A stretch of DNA of 47,429 bases from CAYVCG01 sp964449985 (lineage in GTDB: Bacteria; Bacillota; Clostridia; Lachnospirales; WRAX01): contig CAYVCG010000008.1 in assembly GCA_964449985.1 (NCBI GenBank), forward strand, positions 1-47,429, written 5' to 3'. The notes beneath the pieces were generated by a model. It did not search any database, had not been told where the DNA came from, and saw only the letters and a list, made by a program, of their open reading frames with translations. Shown here piece by piece: positions 9,734 through 17,449 of this stretch (position 1 is its first letter; each line of letters opens with the position of its first letter). A program made the translations under genes and the position numbers.

Positions 9734-10831
9734 TTAACTCACTGTTTCAACTATAATCTTTTCAATAATAACGTCTTGCATCGGTTTTGACTTAGAGTCT
9801 GTTTTTACTGCTGCTATTTTGTCAACAACGTCCATACCCTCATAAACCATACCAAATACAGTATGGACAAAATCCAACCAAGGCGTCCCACCGTTATTTA
9901 TATAGTATTCGCATATTTTCGGGGGCATCAAAAAGCTGACTTTTGTTTTACCGTCGTCATAAAGCTCGTCCTGATTTGCAAGGGCATATTCAAACTCCTG
10001 CTGCTCAAAATCTTGTAAATCAGATTTTTGAACTATAAAAAATTGGCTTCCGTTTGTTCCTGGGCCGGCATTTGCCATAGATAAGGCCCCGCGGATGTTA
10101 CGCAAATCCGGGTGGAATTCATCTTCAAACGGCATCCCCCAAATACTTTCTCCACCGCTGCCCGTTGCTGTTGGGTCCCCGCCTTGGATCATGAAATCGT
10201 TAATAACCCTGTGGAACACCATGCCGTCATAATAACCATCTTGCGCATGGGTCAAAAAGTTTTCAACCGCCTTTGGAGCGTATTTTGGGAAAAACTTTAT
10301 TTTAATATCTCCGTAATTCGTTTTCATAACAGCGATTTTATCGCCGGTTTGTGGGGGCATAAACATATATCCGCCGCCTTCTTCCGTTAAAGTGTTTGTA
10401 TCATTATTGTCCGCCGATTGTTCCGAAGGCTTGCTATCCGGCTGAGACTGGCCGCTTGTATCAGATGGTTTATCTTCGTTTGTCTTAATATTGTTCTGCT
10501 GCTTGTCCAAACTTTTTTCAGAATTATTCGATGAAGCAGCTTGATTTTTTTCCTCCGAAGGATGAGGTGAAACGGCATCATCGGCAATTTGTGGGGTAGG
10601 CGAAGCAATGTCAACCACCGGCGTTTGAGTCGGCTGGCTATCAGTTGCAACAGGCAATTCACTGGCCAAAACATCGCCCGGTTCAGGGGTTTGGCTAGGA
10701 GAATCGATAGAGTCTATAGAAGCAATTTCAGTTCCGCCCGATTCATTTCCTGTATTATCGGAATTGCATGATATAAGGGAAAAGGATATGCAGACGAATA
10801 ACATAAAAACGACAACTCGTTTAAATAACAT
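9734..10831 (-). CDS. Lipoprotein cyclophilin with long disordered spacer
   Basis: I place the start at the ATG at 10831, preceded by GAAAGGAT, giving 365 residues; the longer frame to 10885 adds residues before the signal peptide. The protein has a lipobox (LISC near residue 22), then about 120 residues rich in Ser, Pro, Gln, Asp and Thr, probably a flexible cell-wall-spanning linker, then a cyclophilin domain closely matching that of the downstream gene (FHRVINDFMIQGGDP, GSQFFIVQ, HTVFGMV). The pair arose by tandem duplication, and the linker is the main difference. A promoter with TTGACA and TATAAT lies at 10915-10942. Confidence 0.95.
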   Translation of the reverse strand: MLFKRVVVFMLFVCISFSLISCNSDNTGNESGGTEIASIDSIDSPSQTPEPGDVLASELPVATDSQPTQTPVVDIASPTPQIADDAVSPHPSEEKNQAASSNNSEKSLDKQQNNIKTNEDKPSDTSGQSQPDSKPSEQSADNNDTNTLTEEGGGYMFMPPQTGDKIAVMKTNYGDIKIKFFPKYAPKAVENFLTHAQDGYYDGMVFHRVINDFMIQGGDPTATGSGGESIWGMPFEDEFHPDLRNIRGALSMANAGPGTNGSQFFIVQKSDLQDFEQQEFEYALANQDELYDDGKTKVSFLMPPKICEYYINNGGTPWLDFVHTVFGMVYEGMDVVDKIAAVKTDSKSKPMQDVIIEKIIVETVS

Positions 10832-10914
10832 ACATACTATCCTTTCAAATTTGAAATTCCGTTCCAACATATACAAGCTCTGCAAAATATTTCTAGCAAT
10901 AATCAGTCTTATTA

Positions 10915-10942
10915 ATTATAACTGAAATTTAGATTTTGTCAA
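10915..10942 (-). promoter_or_regulatory. Sigma-A-like promoter of the cyclophilin pair
   Basis: TTGACA (10937-10942) and TATAAT (10915-10920), both perfect, are separated by 16 bases on the minus strand, about 85 bases before the lipoprotein start at 10831. Confidence 0.85.
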
Positions 10943-11030
10943 CCAACAATATTTATGACTAAATTAAGCAATTCCGTCTTGTGCAAAAACCTTCTCCACG
11001 CTTTCACCAAAAAACATGCAAGTTCCGCCC

Positions 11031-12080
11031 TTATAATACAGCTGGCTCAGCATCGGACATAATCTCTATAGCAGTTTGAGACATATTTCCGGCATAATAC
11101 TGACCAGCAAAGGCTGACCCTATAAGCAATCCCAAAATAATTATAAACATTATCGCAGACGATACAGCTGCCGTTCCTCCAAGCTTTTTGACGACATTTT
11201 GCTGATGAGGACTGCCGTCGAGCCTGTTTTCTGCAATAAGTCTCTTTAATTTATTAAAATACATACTGTTAAACTTTGAACCGACAACAAACGATATAAT
11301 AAACCAAATGAGCACAAAAGCGGCCAAAACTATATATGATGCTAAAGCATATGTATTATTATTTGTTATAAAACCAAGTGTTAACCCAAAAGCACTTGCC
11401 ATGGCAAGCAACAGGGGAATAAAATAATACCCAAAAAATGCTCCATACATTTTCCTGTAAACCATAATTATACCGCCAAAGAAAAATGCCGACCAGTTAA
11501 AACTTTCCCTCCTAGCGGCAACTTCCCTAAAAGCAGAGAAATAATACTCTGTATTAGGCCCGACCATTTCTCGCCAAATAGCAAATTTATCCTGCCTGTA
11601 ATAATCTCCGTCATATAACGGCTGCGGATGTGGTTGCTGTGGAGGAATTTGAGAATGTTGATGTTGCTGTAACGATGGTTGTTGCGGTAGTGGTTGCTGC
11701 TGTTGCAGTAGCTGTTGTGACTGAGGTTGTGGTGGCTGCTGTTGCTGCATTTGTTGTTGTAGTGGTGGTGGTTGTAATGGCGGTTGTTGTAATGGCGGTT
11801 GTTGCATTTGTTGTTGCTCTGTTATAGTCTGTGGCGGTTGCTCGTGCACAGCCTGCTGTGGCATCTGTTGCCACACGAATTGTTCAGGCGGCGTTTGATG
11901 CTGGGGTGATTGCATCTGTGGTAATGGTTGTTGCGGTGATTGCTGTGGTTGTGGTTGCAGTGGCTGTTGCATTGGCGGCATAACCGGCGGTATATACTGC
12001 GATTGTCTCATTTTTGCTCCGCAGTTTTCACAAAATCTAGCCTTGTCTACATTCTTCGTTCCGCATTCTACGCAAAACAT
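11031..12080 (-). CDS. Zinc-ribbon membrane protein with Gln/Pro-rich linker (DUF2628-like)
   Basis: The 349-residue protein begins with a zinc ribbon: CVEC at residues 3-6 and CENC at 17-20. Residues about 28-155 are almost entirely Gln, Pro, Leu, His and Met, encoded by CAA/CAG/CCA-type repeats. A conserved segment (AFREVAARRESFNWSAFFFG) leads into three or four membrane helices at about 205-350. The carboxyl part resembles the DUF2628 family of small membrane proteins that often follow a zinc ribbon; the function is unknown. AAGGAG precedes the ATG at 12080. The repeat tract is prone to slippage, so its length may vary between strains. Confidence 0.9.
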   Translation of the reverse strand: MFCVECGTKNVDKARFCENCGAKMRQSQYIPPVMPPMQQPLQPQPQQSPQQPLPQMQSPQHQTPPEQFVWQQMPQQAVHEQPPQTITEQQQMQQPPLQQPPLQPPPLQQQMQQQQPPQPQSQQLLQQQQPLPQQPSLQQHQHSQIPPQQPHPQPLYDGDYYRQDKFAIWREMVGPNTEYYFSAFREVAARRESFNWSAFFFGGIIMVYRKMYGAFFGYYFIPLLLAMASAFGLTLGFITNNNTYALASYIVLAAFVLIWFIISFVVGSKFNSMYFNKLKRLIAENRLDGSPHQQNVVKKLGGTAAVSSAIMFIIILGLLIGSAFAGQYYAGNMSQTAIEIMSDAEPAVL

Positions 12081-12106
12081 TTGTGCATCAACTCCTTCTA
12101 TCTTAC

Positions 12107-12136
12107 ATTTTACTACACCAAATCAATATAAATCAA
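12107..12136 (-). promoter_or_regulatory. Probable promoter of the zinc-ribbon membrane protein gene
   Basis: TTGATT (12131-12136) and TAAAAT (12107-12112) are spaced 18 bases apart on the minus strand, about 27 bases upstream of the start codon at 12080. The fit is moderate. Confidence 0.5.
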
Positions 12137-12161
12137 CATTTATTGCAGACAGAAGGAAAGC

Positions 12162-12303
12162 TATAGTAAATTTCTAGTAAAACAGTAATGAAATCGTGAA
12201 GTTCGAAATGGCGAGCGACAACAGCGTTTTCGTAGAAAACGCAAACAGACGAGCCGTTTATGGAGAATAGATTTCGTTACTGTTCCATATGCAATTTACT
12301 ATA
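12162..12303. mobile_element. Miniature inverted-repeat element (MITE), non-coding
   Basis: The first 34 bases, starting TATAGTAAATT, match the reverse complement of the last 34 at 26 of 34 positions, including the outer 11 and an inner ACAGTAA/GAAATC block. The centre holds a perfect GCGTTTTC/GAAAACGC hairpin, so the whole 142-base unit can fold on itself. The ends begin and finish with TA, which fits insertion at a TA dinucleotide as for IS630/Tc1-mariner-type MITEs. It contains no gene and sits between two minus-strand genes, where it could also act as a transcript end. No second copy was seen in the window. Confidence 0.65.
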
Positions 12304-12310
12304 TAACCAA

Positions 12311-13120
12311 CTAAAATATAGAACCGGCATATTTTATGGTTTTTGCAAGCTTTGCGTTATAATCTGCGTCATGTTCTATTATTGAGTTTATAAAAACACC
12401 GTTGTTTGCTATAGACGAATGAATGATCTTTCCACTGCCGATATACATGGCAACATGGCCGGGAAAATACAGCAAATCCCCAAATTTAATAGACGATAGA
12501 GGTATTTTTTTTATCGGTAATGCGCTATTTATTTCTGAATCCCTAAATATAACAACGCCGTTTAAATAATACGCCATAAAGCACAAACCTGAGCAATCTA
12601 TCCCTAAAGGAGTTTTACCTCCCCATCTGTATTGCGTTGTCAAATAAGAGCGTGCCGTTTCCACAACCCTCTCCCGAAATACTCTTTCATCCATGTATAA
12701 TTCCTTATCTATAGGTTTGTTTAAATATACGTTTCTAATATATCCAAAAGTTCCCCCCGGCAAAATAATTTTTGTATACCCGTCATATACTTCTTCTGTT
12801 TTTATTACGAAGCATCCAAGCGTTAGGTTTATGATAATATTGGCTTGAACAACGGGCTTAGAGAGTACATCCGCAGAATAATGATTTATAAAATGCAGCT
12901 TGTTAGACTCCCAAAAATCCAAAGCTTCTTCGTTAAGCAATAAATACTTTTTATGCAAAAAGCCTTTATAATAATAATCCGTTATGATTTCAAGCCAATC
13001 CCCAAATGCTCTCACCACATTAACAATCATTCCATGCAAAACCTCATCAACGCACTGGGAATATTCGTCCGGCTCTTTCATAATCGGAGCAAAAGATGAA
13101 ACAACAATACCCCTGTTCAT
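12311..13120 (-). CDS. NlpC/P60 family cell-wall peptidase with SH3-like region
   Basis: I use the ATG at 13120, preceded by GGGGGG, giving 269 residues. Residues 1-62 and about 85-135 look like bacterial SH3 modules that bind cell wall. Residues about 145-269 are an NlpC/P60 (C40) domain with the nucleophile Cys176 in DCSG, His222 in GHVAMYIG and a polar third residue His234. Such enzymes cut gamma-D-Glu-diamino-acid bonds in wall peptides. No signal peptide is visible, so it may act in the cytoplasm on recycled muropeptides, as in YkfC-like enzymes. That fits its position 24 bases after the LD-carboxypeptidase gene, which would supply such substrates. Confidence 0.92.
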   Translation of the reverse strand: MNRGIVVSSFAPIMKEPDEYSQCVDEVLHGMIVNVVRAFGDWLEIITDYYYKGFLHKKYLLLNEEALDFWESNKLHFINHYSADVLSKPVVQANIIINLTLGCFVIKTEEVYDGYTKIILPGGTFGYIRNVYLNKPIDKELYMDERVFRERVVETARSYLTTQYRWGGKTPLGIDCSGLCFMAYYLNGVVIFRDSEINSALPIKKIPLSSIKFGDLLYFPGHVAMYIGSGKIIHSSIANNGVFINSIIEHDADYNAKLAKTIKYAGSIF

Positions 13121-13144
13121 AACATCACCCCCCCACAGCATAGC

Positions 13145-14056
13145 TCATGAAAATATTATTTCTCCGTTTTTGGCATCAAGCTTTACTTTTGCACCCATCG
13201 CTATCGTAAGAGTGGGCAGGCAATGGCCACAGGCGATATTATAAACCGTAGGTATGCCTTCTGGAGCAACAATCTCATTCAAAATTTCATCAATAGTCAA
13301 GCTGTTAGAATTACCTGCATTACAGTCCGTAAATGCACCGAAAATAATGCCAGCACAATCAGAAAACTTTCCCGCAAGCTTTAGTTGATTCAGCATTCTA
13401 TCTATTTTATAAGGCTCTTCACCAATTTCTTCGATAAAAACAATCTTCCCGCGGGTTTCTATTTCAAAAGGCGTTCCTATAGACGATGCTATAAGGCTCA
13501 AATTCCCCCCGGTTATTCTGCCCTCTGCAACGCCCGGATTAAGGCACATAATTTCCGAACCTTGAGGATTTGAAACTTTCCCCACGGGCTTATCACGCAT
13601 AATATTGTTTAAAAAACTATCCATTGTATAATCATCCACACCTTTATAAAACTGCGTGCATGGCATTGGCGCATGGTATGTTATAAATCCGCAGGCTTGG
13701 TTAAAAACAGCGTGCAAAGCTGTTATATCGCTATATCCTGCAAAAGTTTTAGCTTTTTTCTTTATCATTGCATAATCCAACTTATTTAAAATGCGCTGTG
13801 CGCCGTATCCCCCACGCATAGCGAATATGCCGTCTATTTCATCATCGGCGAACATATCGTTAATATCGCTTGCACGAGCATCATCCGAACCAGCCAAATA
13901 TCCATGGGATAAATAACATGTCCTTCCAAGGCGCACATTAAAGCCCATGCGTTTTACAGCCGCAACCGCCGCATCAATACGTTCTCTTGCAACATTTCCG
14001 GACGGCGCTAATAATCCTATAGTATCCCCTTTTTTTAAAGCTCTTGGCCTGAACAA
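13145..14056 (-). CDS. ldcA: LD-carboxypeptidase (peptidase family S66)
   Basis: The 303-residue protein matches the S66 family that removes the terminal D-Ala from muropeptide tetrapeptides during peptidoglycan recycling in the cytoplasm. The expected triad is visible: Ser109 in GYSDIT, Glu209 or Glu210 in FIEEIGEE and His278 in ACGHCLP. The start is a TTG at 14056, supported by GGGGAGGGG six bases upstream. It pairs with the NlpC/P60 gene downstream as a muropeptide-recycling unit. No promoter is visible in the 62 bases before it, which contain only the terminator of the upstream Hsp70 operon, so readthrough from that operon may drive it. Confidence 0.93.
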   Translation of the reverse strand: MFRPRALKKGDTIGLLAPSGNVARERIDAAVAAVKRMGFNVRLGRTCYLSHGYLAGSDDARASDINDMFADDEIDGIFAMRGGYGAQRILNKLDYAMIKKKAKTFAGYSDITALHAVFNQACGFITYHAPMPCTQFYKGVDDYTMDSFLNNIMRDKPVGKVSNPQGSEIMCLNPGVAEGRITGGNLSLIASSIGTPFEIETRGKIVFIEEIGEEPYKIDRMLNQLKLAGKFSDCAGIIFGAFTDCNAGNSNSLTIDEILNEIVAPEGIPTVYNIACGHCLPTLTIAMGAKVKLDAKNGEIIFS

Positions 14057-14075
14057 AAAAATCCCCTCCCCGTAG

Positions 14076-14117
14076 AGAAAAAAACCGCTTTCGCATAATT
14101 ATATGCAAAAAGCGGTT
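14076..14117 (-). terminator. Intrinsic terminator of the Hsp70 operon
   Basis: On the minus strand AACCGCTTT pairs with AAAGCGGTT, with an inner GCATA/TATGC stem, followed by seven T. It starts immediately after the stop of the TPR gene at 14119. The ldcA ribosome binding site follows directly after the T-run. Confidence 0.9.
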
Positions 14118-14118
14118 G

Positions 14119-15291
14119 TTAAATCTCATTTTCTCGATATTTTTCCTTAAAGCGTCCTAAAACGTCTTTAAGTATAACCTGATATTCCTTTATCCTACCC
14201 ATGGATTTTTTTATTCTTGCATTTTCTAAACCCGCCTTCTCATTGGATGGCGATAGATCAAGCGCTTTGATTATTGCGCTGTTTGCCCGTGTCAAATCAT
14301 AATCCATACGATAATACCTAGCAAGCCTTGTCCAGAGATCAACGCTGTTTTTATCCTGCATAAGTGCTTTTTCTATACAGCGTATTGCCGCAGGGATATT
14401 GTTGTAAGCAACATACACTTCTGCCTGTTTTTTAAGCAAATACTTGTCCTTGCAAGCGATTTTATCCAGTGTTTCAAGAGCCTTGTCATAAAATCTAAGC
14501 TTTAGATATACGTCGCAAAGCCTATACATATATTCCCATCTCTGAGTACTTGTCTCGGCAGCTTCAACAGCTCTTTCAAAATATGATATTGCTTCAAAAT
14601 ATCGCCCCGAGGAAAACACTAACTCACCATACATATAATAAACATCGCCTGCTTCTCCGTAATGCAGTTTTATCGTTTCGATTATTTTGTTAACACTGTC
14701 AAAATCCTTATTAAGCAAATGCGCCTCAGCAATATGCAGCAAAAGCTTGTAGTCATGCGGCATCATGCCAAGCGCACGATTCAAGTATTCGATTGCTTCG
14801 CTATAGCGCTCCATCTTTAGAAGCGTTATGGCAATGTTGTTAAGAAGTTGGGGATTTTCGCCATGTTCCAAGGCTTTTTTGTAATAGCTGTATGCTTTTT
14901 CCTCATCGCCGTTATTGATGAGGTAGTCTCCGCGTTCCTTTAGTTTTTCCCATTCCTTGCGGTTTTCCCAAAGAGCTATTTCCTTGCGCAAATTCTCTAT
15001 CTGTTCATTTGAAAAATAATCTATTAACGACAGAAATTGCGAAAGTTTACGGCTAAGGCTGGGAAAACCGCTTAAATCCTTAATCTTTGCTGCGATAAAG
15101 GAAAGCTTAAGCGCCCGGCTCACCCAGTCTATAAATTCGTCACACATAAAGTCGTCCACCGATTGCTTCCAATAATGGTAGCAATGATAAACAGCCTCTT
15201 CAAACGAATATACGTTTACATTTGTCATCTTAAATCTATACGGCTTTGAAACCATATCCTGCGACATGCAGAGCAACATATTGGAAGCCAT
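14119..15291 (-). CDS. TPR-repeat protein, last gene of the Hsp70 operon
   Basis: The 390-residue protein has no signal peptide. Residues about 1-110 form an uncharacterised helical region. From about 115 onward come tandem tetratricopeptide repeats, for example GDEEKAYSYYKKALEHG, MERYSEAIEYLNRALGMMP, GRYFEAISYFERAVEAAE, RFYDKALETLDKI and NNIPAAIRCIEKALMQD. TPR arrays bind peptides or partner proteins, including Hsp70 carboxyl tails. It starts 42 bases after the Hsp70-vWA gene and is followed at once by the terminator, so it belongs to the same operon. A scaffold or co-chaperone role is inferred from context. Confidence 0.92.
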   Translation of the reverse strand: MASNMLLCMSQDMVSKPYRFKMTNVNVYSFEEAVYHCYHYWKQSVDDFMCDEFIDWVSRALKLSFIAAKIKDLSGFPSLSRKLSQFLSLIDYFSNEQIENLRKEIALWENRKEWEKLKERGDYLINNGDEEKAYSYYKKALEHGENPQLLNNIAITLLKMERYSEAIEYLNRALGMMPHDYKLLLHIAEAHLLNKDFDSVNKIIETIKLHYGEAGDVYYMYGELVFSSGRYFEAISYFERAVEAAETSTQRWEYMYRLCDVYLKLRFYDKALETLDKIACKDKYLLKKQAEVYVAYNNIPAAIRCIEKALMQDKNSVDLWTRLARYYRMDYDLTRANSAIIKALDLSPSNEKAGLENARIKKSMGRIKEYQVILKDVLGRFKEKYRENEI

Positions 15292-15333
15292 TTAAACACC
15301 AACCCGAAAAAGCAGATGAAATCATAACCCCTT

Positions 15334-17412
15334 TTACAGCCTTATAAGCTCGGCTATGCTCATCGCTATATTGTCCAAAATATCATAGAACTTATCATTT
15401 AAATCATAATATTTGCCGCTAGGCTTTGTCAACGGGTCATAAGCTTCTATGCTTTCTCTATCTTTTCTGGCCACAACGTATGTGGTGACGTTATTATCCA
15501 TAAGCATATCACAAATATCTGCAACGTGCCTTCCGCTGTTTGTCGGAACATGAGGCGGCGCATCAGTTATTAGGATAAACATATTTTTCGTATCCGGCTC
15601 TGCGCCTTTGGAACGAAGCAAATCCACGCCGGTTTCCAGCGCATCCAAGGATGATTCCGGTATATCTCCTCCGTATGTCCTTGGTATATTTTTAACCTGC
15701 TTCTGGAACTTTTCTATGTCATCGGTAAAGTTATAAACGCTCGGCTTTTCCTTTTCGTTTAAATCTCCAAAGCCGATAAGCCCCAGCTTATAACCTGCTC
15801 CCTTGGAGTTTAGTATGTTGGAAAACTCTATCGCCCTGTCTTTAACGCCGTTTATATACGTATCCATACTGCCAGTTGTGTCTATAAGGAATACGATATT
15901 TACTTTGCCGCCCATTACTTTCATTTCTTCCCTCGGCGGCGGAGCAGATGTCTTTGTTCTGTCAAACTCTGCCCTTTCAGTTCTGCCTGTTTCCAAATCC
16001 TTAACATAAACCTCAAACAGATTGTTTTCGTCTATAGCATAAGTTATCTCCAACTGAGTTGTGCCTTTAAGCCCTGTAAACGTTACGCTTCCGATATATT
16101 TTCTTTCAGCTTCATGGCCATCTTCCCATTGATAAACGTCTACGCTGACCATCGTAGCGCCAGACATACTGGCAAAGTTTGCATCGGAAAAGCTGCTGGG
16201 GATTGGGCTGCCCATCGGTATAATTGGTATAAGCCCGCGCTCCATCGTAGAGATATTAGTAACCGCTTCCGTTCCGAATATTTGGCGCGTTATCTGCCCT
16301 ACCTTAACGTTGCTGTTTGGCAAATGTATCAAATAATTGTATATAGCGGCGCCCATGGCAACGCTTTTTGCAGGGTCTGTCGCACGGTACGGCTCTTTTA
16401 ATAATCCTGCCACCATACGTTTTACCATAGGTATAAGCGTTGAACCGCCAACAAGAATTACCTTTGAGATTTCATCAGCATCCTTGCCGGAGCGTTTTAA
16501 CGCCTCCTCGACTATATCACGGCTTCTATCCACATACTTGCGGATCATCGCTTCAAATTCTTCTCGGGTTATCTCAAGAGATAAATTTTTCGGAACACCT
16601 TCATGGATAATAAGCGGATGTATACGAACGGCTACTTTATTCGTGCCGGATAACTTTTTCTTTGTTTGTTCCGCTTCCTGCTTTAGCTTTTGGATGACGC
16701 GTTTCCGTTCGGAATTCTCAAGCGAATCCAAATCAATGTCATGCTGGGCTTTAAACTGCTCCTTCATCCATTTTATCAGCTCCGAATCAAAATCGTCGCC
16801 GCCAAGGCTCATATCGCCCACGTCGGACAATTCCTGAAAAATCTCCTGATCGTTTTCATCTTTAGAAACCTTTAAAACGCAAGCATCAAACGTTCCACCG
16901 CCAAGGTCATAAACCAAAAGCGTCTGGGCATAGCTCTGTTTAAAGCCGTATTCAATCGCTGCCGCCAAAGGCTCTGATAACAAATAAACCGTTTTAAAGC
17001 CGGCCATAAGCCCCGCTTGCTTTGTTGCAAAAATCTGCCTATCGTTAAAATATGCAGGATGGGTTATAACAACCTCGTCGAAAGTCTCCCCAGCTTGTTC
17101 CTCTGCCGCGGTTTTAAGCCGCTTTAAAATCTCAGAGCTTATTTCCTCAGGTGTTTTCTCCAGCTCACCTATGTTTATTTTTTCGCTGGAGCCCATAAAA
17201 CGTTTGATAGAAATAACCGTGGTTTCCGGGTATATGATAGCGCCGGATTTCGCTTCGTTGCCCACAATAACGCCATCATTCGTATAGCTGACAACGCTGG
17301 GCAGAATTTCATCTGTCCCGTCAATTTTAACAACCTCCAGGCTGTCCTTTTTATCGTTATAAATAATCGCTACTGAGTTTGTTGTTCCCAGGTCTATGCC
17401 TAAGTAAGCCAA
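15334..17412 (-). CDS. Hsp70-like ATPase fused to a von Willebrand A domain
   Basis: I take a TTG at 17412 as the start: AAAGGGGAGGG lies five bases upstream and the Hsp70 motif then begins at residue 5. A longer frame to 17526 would overlap the previous gene and add a basic tail unlike the family. The 692-residue protein has the actin-type ATPase motifs GIDLGTTNS (5-13), the catalytic Lys70 in SIKRFMG, DLGGGT (169-174) and VGGST (321-325). A shortened beta substrate-binding-like segment covers about 385-480. Residues 503-692 are a vWA domain with the MIDAS motif DTTGS (511-515) and ITDAPPH. The usual helical lid is missing; the vWA domain takes its place. The gene lies 37 bases after the previous Hsp70 gene. 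Confidence 0.93.
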   Translation of the reverse strand: MAYLGIDLGTTNSVAIIYNDKKDSLEVVKIDGTDEILPSVVSYTNDGVIVGNEAKSGAIIYPETTVISIKRFMGSSEKINIGELEKTPEEISSEILKRLKTAAEEQAGETFDEVVITHPAYFNDRQIFATKQAGLMAGFKTVYLLSEPLAAAIEYGFKQSYAQTLLVYDLGGGTFDACVLKVSKDENDQEIFQELSDVGDMSLGGDDFDSELIKWMKEQFKAQHDIDLDSLENSERKRVIQKLKQEAEQTKKKLSGTNKVAVRIHPLIIHEGVPKNLSLEITREEFEAMIRKYVDRSRDIVEEALKRSGKDADEISKVILVGGSTLIPMVKRMVAGLLKEPYRATDPAKSVAMGAAIYNYLIHLPNSNVKVGQITRQIFGTEAVTNISTMERGLIPIIPMGSPIPSSFSDANFASMSGATMVSVDVYQWEDGHEAERKYIGSVTFTGLKGTTQLEITYAIDENNLFEVYVKDLETGRTERAEFDRTKTSAPPPREEMKVMGGKVNIVFLIDTTGSMDTYINGVKDRAIEFSNILNSKGAGYKLGLIGFGDLNEKEKPSVYNFTDDIEKFQKQVKNIPRTYGGDIPESSLDALETGVDLLRSKGAEPDTKNMFILITDAPPHVPTNSGRHVADICDMLMDNNVTTYVVARKDRESIEAYDPLTKPSGKYYDLNDKFYDILDNIAMSIAELIRL

Positions 17413-17449
17413 AACGCCCTCCCCTTTCGTGTATGTGATTAACCAAAAT

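Noticed and set aside
11630..11874. Open frames with Ala/Thr- or Val-rich repeats on both strands
   Set aside because: They are other-frame readings of the Gln/Pro codon repeats of the zinc-ribbon gene, with no ribosome binding site or family match.
11620..11990. Possible CRISPR array or tandem repeat array
   Set aside because: The periodicity is trinucleotide coding repetition, without regular spacers or a palindromic repeat unit.
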